From CALGFH01 sp036003705 (GTDB lineage Bacteria; Actinomycetota; CALGFH01), in assembly GCA_036003705.1 (NCBI GenBank), contig DASYSE010000098.1, positions 1 to 10,735 of the forward strand: a stretch of DNA of 10,735 nucleotides, given 5' to 3'. Positions 6,769 to 10,735 of the stretch are shown here, one piece after another. Numbering within the stretch: the first letter of the stretch is position 1; each line of letters starts with the position of its first letter. Below the pieces are notes generated by a model, which worked only from the letters and a program-made list of their open reading frames with translations, had not been told where the DNA came from and did no database searches. Position numbers and translations under genes: made by a program.

Positions 6769-8025
6769 ATGTCGAACGACCTGAAAGGTGCCAGCCAGCC
6801 CATGAGCGTTGCGTATGTCTTCCCGGGTCAGGGCAGTCAGGCGCCGGGCATGGGCCTGGGCTTCGGAGCCGAGTTCGACGCCACCGCGGCCGACCTCTAC
6901 CAGTGGGCCAGCGCCTGCCTCGGCTGGGACCTGGCCGAGACGCTTCGGACGGCCAGCCCCGACGAGCTCCGGCAGACCTACATCGCCCAGCCGGCGATCT
7001 TCTGTGTGTCGGTGGCTGCCCTGCGGGCCCTGGACGCTGCGGGGGTGGAGCGGCCGGCCTACGTCGCCGGCCACTCGCTCGGGGAGTTCTCCGCCCTGGT
7101 CGCCGCGGGTGCCCTCTCGTTCGAGGCCGGGCTGTTGCTGGTGGCCCGCCGGGCAGAGGCGATGCAGCGGGCCGCCGACGCCCGTCCCGGCTCGATGAGC
7201 TCGGTGCTCGGGCTGTCGGCGGAAGGGGTCGAGATGGCCGTCGAGGCGGCCGCACAGAACCAGGTGCTGGCGGTCGCCAACGACAACGCGCCGGGCAACG
7301 TCGTGGTGTCCGGCGAGTGGACAGCTCTGGAGCGGCTGCCGGCGGCGGCCAAGGAGCTCGGCGCCAAGCGGGTGGTGCCGCTGAGCGTCGGCGGCGCCTT
7401 CCACTCGCCGCTGATGGCCCCGGCGGTGGAGACCTTCCAGCCCCACCTGGCCGCGGCCCCGTTGCGCGACCCGACGATCCCGGTGGTCGCCAACGCCACC
7501 GCCGAGCCCGTCACCAACGGCGAGGAGCTGCGCGAGCTGCTGGCCCGCCAGCTCACCGGCCGCGTCCGGTGGACCGAGTCGGTGCGGCGGATGGCCGCTC
7601 TCGGCGTCGACGCCTTCATCGAGGTCGGGCCGGGCACGGTCCTGACCGGCCTCATCAGGCGGACGGTGGAAGGGGCCCGGGCGCTGCCGGCCGGCGACGC
7701 CGAGGGGGTGGCCGCGGTGGCCGACGCCCTCCGCGAGCAGCCCGACGGCGACGTCGCCAAGGGCGAGGACCAGGGCGAGGTGGTGGTGCTGCCGGAGCGG
7801 TTCGCGGTCTCGCCGGGCCACGGCCGCTTCTACCCGGTCAGCCCGTCCCGCTTCAACGATGAACGACCCTACGTCGAGCCGGGCGACCTCCTCGGCGAGG
7901 TCCGCAACGGCGCGGCCAGCATCCCCGTCCGCAGCCCGTTCCGCGGCTGGGTCATGGCCCACCTCGCCTGGGAGGGTGAGCTGGTCACGCCCGGCCAGAT
8001 CCTGCTCAGCCTCCGGCCCTTCTGA
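6769..8025 (+). CDS. fabD: Malonyl-CoA:ACP transacylase with a C-terminal lysine-free biotinyl/lipoyl-like domain
   Basis: A 418-residue protein. Residues about 12-322 are a complete FabD that moves malonyl from CoA to ACP: FPGQGSQ (18-24), nucleophile in GHSLGE (Ser103), malonyl-binding Arg128, catalytic His in GGAFHSP (His212) and EVGPG (285-289). FabD is normally about 310 residues. A charged linker (325-344) leads to an extra domain (345-418) with the outline of BCCP/lipoyl domains: SPGHGRFYPVSP, VEPGD, VRSPFRGWV, GELVTPGQILL. It contains no lysine; the position of the modified Lys corresponds to about Asn380-Ala383. The stop lies 40 nt before fabH. Start is uncertain: ATG 6769 has GGGGAG 11 nt upstream, ATG 6802 (MSVAYVFPGQGSQ) fits the family better but has a weaker site. 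A 7-codon frame (6761-6784) overlaps the start. Confidence 0.95.
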   Translation: MSNDLKGASQPMSVAYVFPGQGSQAPGMGLGFGAEFDATAADLYQWASACLGWDLAETLRTASPDELRQTYIAQPAIFCVSVAALRALDAAGVERPAYVAGHSLGEFSALVAAGALSFEAGLLLVARRAEAMQRAADARPGSMSSVLGLSAEGVEMAVEAAAQNQVLAVANDNAPGNVVVSGEWTALERLPAAAKELGAKRVVPLSVGGAFHSPLMAPAVETFQPHLAAAPLRDPTIPVVANATAEPVTNGEELRELLARQLTGRVRWTESVRRMAALGVDAFIEVGPGTVLTGLIRRTVEGARALPAGDAEGVAAVADALREQPDGDVAKGEDQGEVVVLPERFAVSPGHGRFYPVSPSRFNDERPYVEPGDLLGEVRNGAASIPVRSPFRGWVMAHLAWEGELVTPGQILLSLRPF

Positions 8026-8065
8026 CCGTCCGACCGCTGACCCCACGCCGGAGAAAGGAGCCGTG

Positions 8066-9177
<1,112 letters not shown>

Positions 9178-9181
<4 letters not shown>

Positions 9182-10002
9182 ACGGCGGCCACCGCGACGC
9201 GGCCATCGCCACGGGCGGCGACCCGGTGGGCGCCACGGCCGGGCCGGCCGAGCACAAGGGCGGCCTCGAGGGACGGACGGCGCTGGTCACCGGCGCCTCG
9301 GGGGCGATCGGGCGGGCGTGCGCCGTGGCCCTGGCCGGCCAGGGGGCGAGGATCGTGGTCGCCTACGGCTCCGACGAGCAGGGCGCCCACGAGACCGCCG
9401 ACCTGGTCAAGGCGGCCGGCGCCGAGCCGGTGGTCGCCCAGGCCGACCTGACCGACCCTGGCGCGGCCAAGGAGCTGCTGGCGGCCGCCGGCGACGCCGG
9501 CGTCGACGTGCTGGTCAACAACGCCGGCCTGACCCGCGACGGCCTGCTGCTGCGGATGCGGGATACCGACTTCACCGACGTCCTCGAGGTCAACCTGGTC
9601 GCCGCCTTCCGTTGCACCAGGGAGGCCCTGCGGGGCATGCTGCGGCGCCGATGGGGGCGGGTCATCTCGATCTCCAGCGTGGTCGGCCTGGTCGGCAACC
9701 CCGGCCAGGCGAACTACGCCGCCTCCAAGGCCGGGCTGATCGGCCTCACCATGAGCGTGGCCCGTGAGGTTGCGGGCAGGGGCATCACCGTCAACGCGGT
9801 CGCCCCCGGCTACATCCCCTCCAAGCTCACCGACGCCATGAGCGAGGAGGCCAAGCAGGCGACCCTCGGCCAGATCCCGATCGGGCGGCTCGGCACCCCC
9901 GAGGAGGTGGCGGCGGCGGTCCGGTTCCTGGCCGGCGAGGAGGCCAGCTACATCACCGGCCAGGTCCTGGCCGTGGACGGCGGCAGGACGATGGGTACCT
10001 AA
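9178..10002 (+). CDS. fabG: 3-oxoacyl-ACP reductase
   Basis: A 274-residue short-chain dehydrogenase/reductase that reduces 3-oxoacyl-ACP to 3-hydroxyacyl-ACP with NADPH. It shows the nucleotide-binding TGASGAIG (38-45), NNAG (114-117), and catalytic Ser167, Tyr180 and Lys184 in SSVVGLVGNPGQANYAASK, a pattern characteristic of true FabG. The C-terminal GQVLAVDGG is also typical. The start is a GTG overlapping the fabH stop as GTGA, with GAGG (9167-9170) 7 nt upstream. This gives about 29 extra polar residues before the Rossmann fold compared with the usual 245-250-residue protein; a later GTG at 9226 lacks a good ribosome site. Being between fabH and acpP supports the fatty-acid role over the many other SDR roles. 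Confidence 0.94.
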
Positions 10003-10036
10003 CAACCAAAGGGTCAGTTGACTGGCAGTCGGCGCG

Positions 10037-10055
10037 GGCGGCATCCTGAGCCGCC
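10037..10055 (+). repeat. Hairpin in the fabG-acpP spacer
   Basis: GGCGGC (10037-10042) and GCCGCC (10050-10055) can pair around a 7-nt loop (ATCCTGA). There is no following U-tract, so it is not an obvious terminator. It sits 18 nt before the acpP Shine-Dalgarno, in the only sizeable spacer (86 nt) inside the fab operon, and could stabilise or mark processing of an acpP-fabF transcript. Confidence 0.35.
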
Positions 10056-10088
10056 ATCGTGGCCCCCGGCACGAAGGAGAACGAGGAG

Positions 10089-10346
10089 ATGGCGCAGTCG
10101 CGCGAGGAAGTCGTCGAGACGATGAAGGACGTCCTGGCCTCCGAGCTGGGCGTCGAGGCGGACAAGGTGACCGCCGACGCCCGCTTCAAGGAGGACCTGG
10201 ACGCCGACTCACTCGACCTGGTCGAGGTCGTGCTCGCCCTCGAGGAGAAGTTCGGCATCGAGATCTCCGACGACCAGATCGCCGGCGTCAAGACCGTCGG
10301 CGAGGCGGCCGACCTGGTGATCTCCAAGCAGTCGGCGGTGGGGTAG
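10089..10346 (+). CDS. acpP: Acyl carrier protein
   Basis: An 85-residue acidic four-helix carrier protein that holds growing acyl chains on 4'-phosphopantetheine. The attachment site is Ser41 in DLDADSLDLVEVV, and EEKFGIEISDD (helix III region) is typical of fatty-acid ACPs. The length is standard and has no mycobacterial AcpM-type long tail. The ATG at 10089 has AAGGAG (10074-10079) at 9-nt spacing; an in-frame GTG at 10059 would add 10 residues containing the ribosome site itself, so it is rejected. It follows fabG by 86 nt and precedes fabF by 4 nt. Confidence 0.97.
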   Translation: MAQSREEVVETMKDVLASELGVEADKVTADARFKEDLDADSLDLVEVVLALEEKFGIEISDDQIAGVKTVGEAADLVISKQSAVG

Positions 10347-10350
10347 GACC

Positions 10351-10735
10351 TTGCAGCGCGTCGTCGTCACCGGGCTCGGTGCGGTCACCCCGGTCGGCGT
10401 CGGGGTCAAGGCCTACTGGGAAGCCATCTGCGCCGGCCAGTCCGGGGTGGGGCCGCTCACCCTGGTCGACCCCGAGCCGGTGCCGTCCAAGGTGGCGGCC
10501 GAGTGCCTGGCGTTCGACCCGGCGGTCAGCCTCGGGCCCAAGGAGGCCAGGCGGCTGGACCGCTCGACCCAGTTCGGCCTGACCGCCGCCCGCGAGGCCT
10601 GGGAGGACAGCGGCATCGAGGGCGGGGTCGACAAGGACGAGACCGGGGTGGTGTTCGCCACCGGCATCGGCGGCATCAGCTCGCTGCTGGCCAGCGACGA
10701 GGTGATGCGGACCAAGGGCCCCAACCGGGTCTCCC
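10351..10735 (+). CDS. fabF: 3-oxoacyl-ACP synthase II (KAS II), N-terminal part
   Basis: The first 128 codons of a FabF/KasA-type elongating condensing enzyme that extends acyl-ACP with malonyl-ACP; the window ends before the active-site Cys and His residues. The N-terminus QRVVVTGLGAVTPVGVGVKAYW is diagnostic of KAS I/II, and FATGIGGISSL is the conserved loop further on. The start is a TTG at 10351, 4 nt after the acpP stop: it is the only start that keeps the conserved RVVVTGLG strand. The ribosome site is modest (GGTGGGG at 10337-10343, or AGGA at 10345-10348 which is too close), so translation may depend on coupling to acpP. KAS I and KAS II cannot be separated from this fragment; FabF is chosen by operon context. 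Confidence 0.93.
   Translation, partial: MQRVVVTGLGAVTPVGVGVKAYWEAICAGQSGVGPLTLVDPEPVPSKVAAECLAFDPAVSLGPKEARRLDRSTQFGLTAAREAWEDSGIEGGVDKDETGVVFATGIGGISSLLASDEVMRTKGPNRVS

Noticed and set aside
4767..8046. Long minus-strand open frames opposite acs and fabD (644 and 528 codons)
   Set aside because: The products are His/Arg/Gly/Pro/Asp-rich with no domains and lie exactly opposite well-supported genes; they are antisense shadows.

Overview
The window looks like chromosomal DNA of a very GC-rich actinobacterium. Third codon positions are almost all G or C, GTG and TTG starts are common, and short ATGA/GTGA gene overlaps are frequent. Gene content also fits: an actinobacterial-type tad (Flp pilus) locus, an acetyl-CoA synthetase, and a type II fatty-acid synthase operon. 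The genus cannot be named from sequence alone.

Left half (about 79-4388, all on the minus strand): a tightly coupled tad operon. In transcription order it is a CpaE/TadZ/Ssd-like ATPase-fold protein (3255-4382), the TadA/CpaF secretion ATPase (1795-3258), a short TadB-like membrane protein (1080-1694) and a TadC-like membrane protein (79-1083). Most junctions are 4-base ATGA overlaps. A well-placed Shine-Dalgarno and ATG at the left edge show that another gene follows just outside the window. Two of the tad proteins carry in-frame tandem repeats in low-complexity segments.

Middle (4389-4607): a divergent intergenic region with two inverted repeats, separating the tad operon from a plus-strand acs gene (4608-6569, acetyl-CoA synthetase).

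Right half (6570 to the end, plus strand): a 199-bp intergenic region holding a 24-bp near-perfect palindrome, then fabD-fabH-fabG-acpP-fabF, with fabF cut by the window end. These encode malonyl-CoA:ACP transacylase, KAS III, ketoacyl-ACP reductase, acyl carrier protein and KAS II. Together with acs, the region covers acetate activation to acetyl-CoA, malonyl loading onto ACP, initiation, ketoreduction and elongation.

Most notable is FabD. After a normal, catalytically complete transacylase it carries a roughly 74-residue C-terminal domain that resembles a biotinyl/lipoyl (BCCP-like) domain but contains no lysine, so it cannot be biotinylated or lipoylated in the usual way. This suggests a non-catalytic docking or regulatory module joining acetyl-CoA carboxylase to malonyl transfer. 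FabH also has an unusual C-terminal extension of about 47 residues. No RNA genes, insertion sequences or CRISPR arrays were seen.
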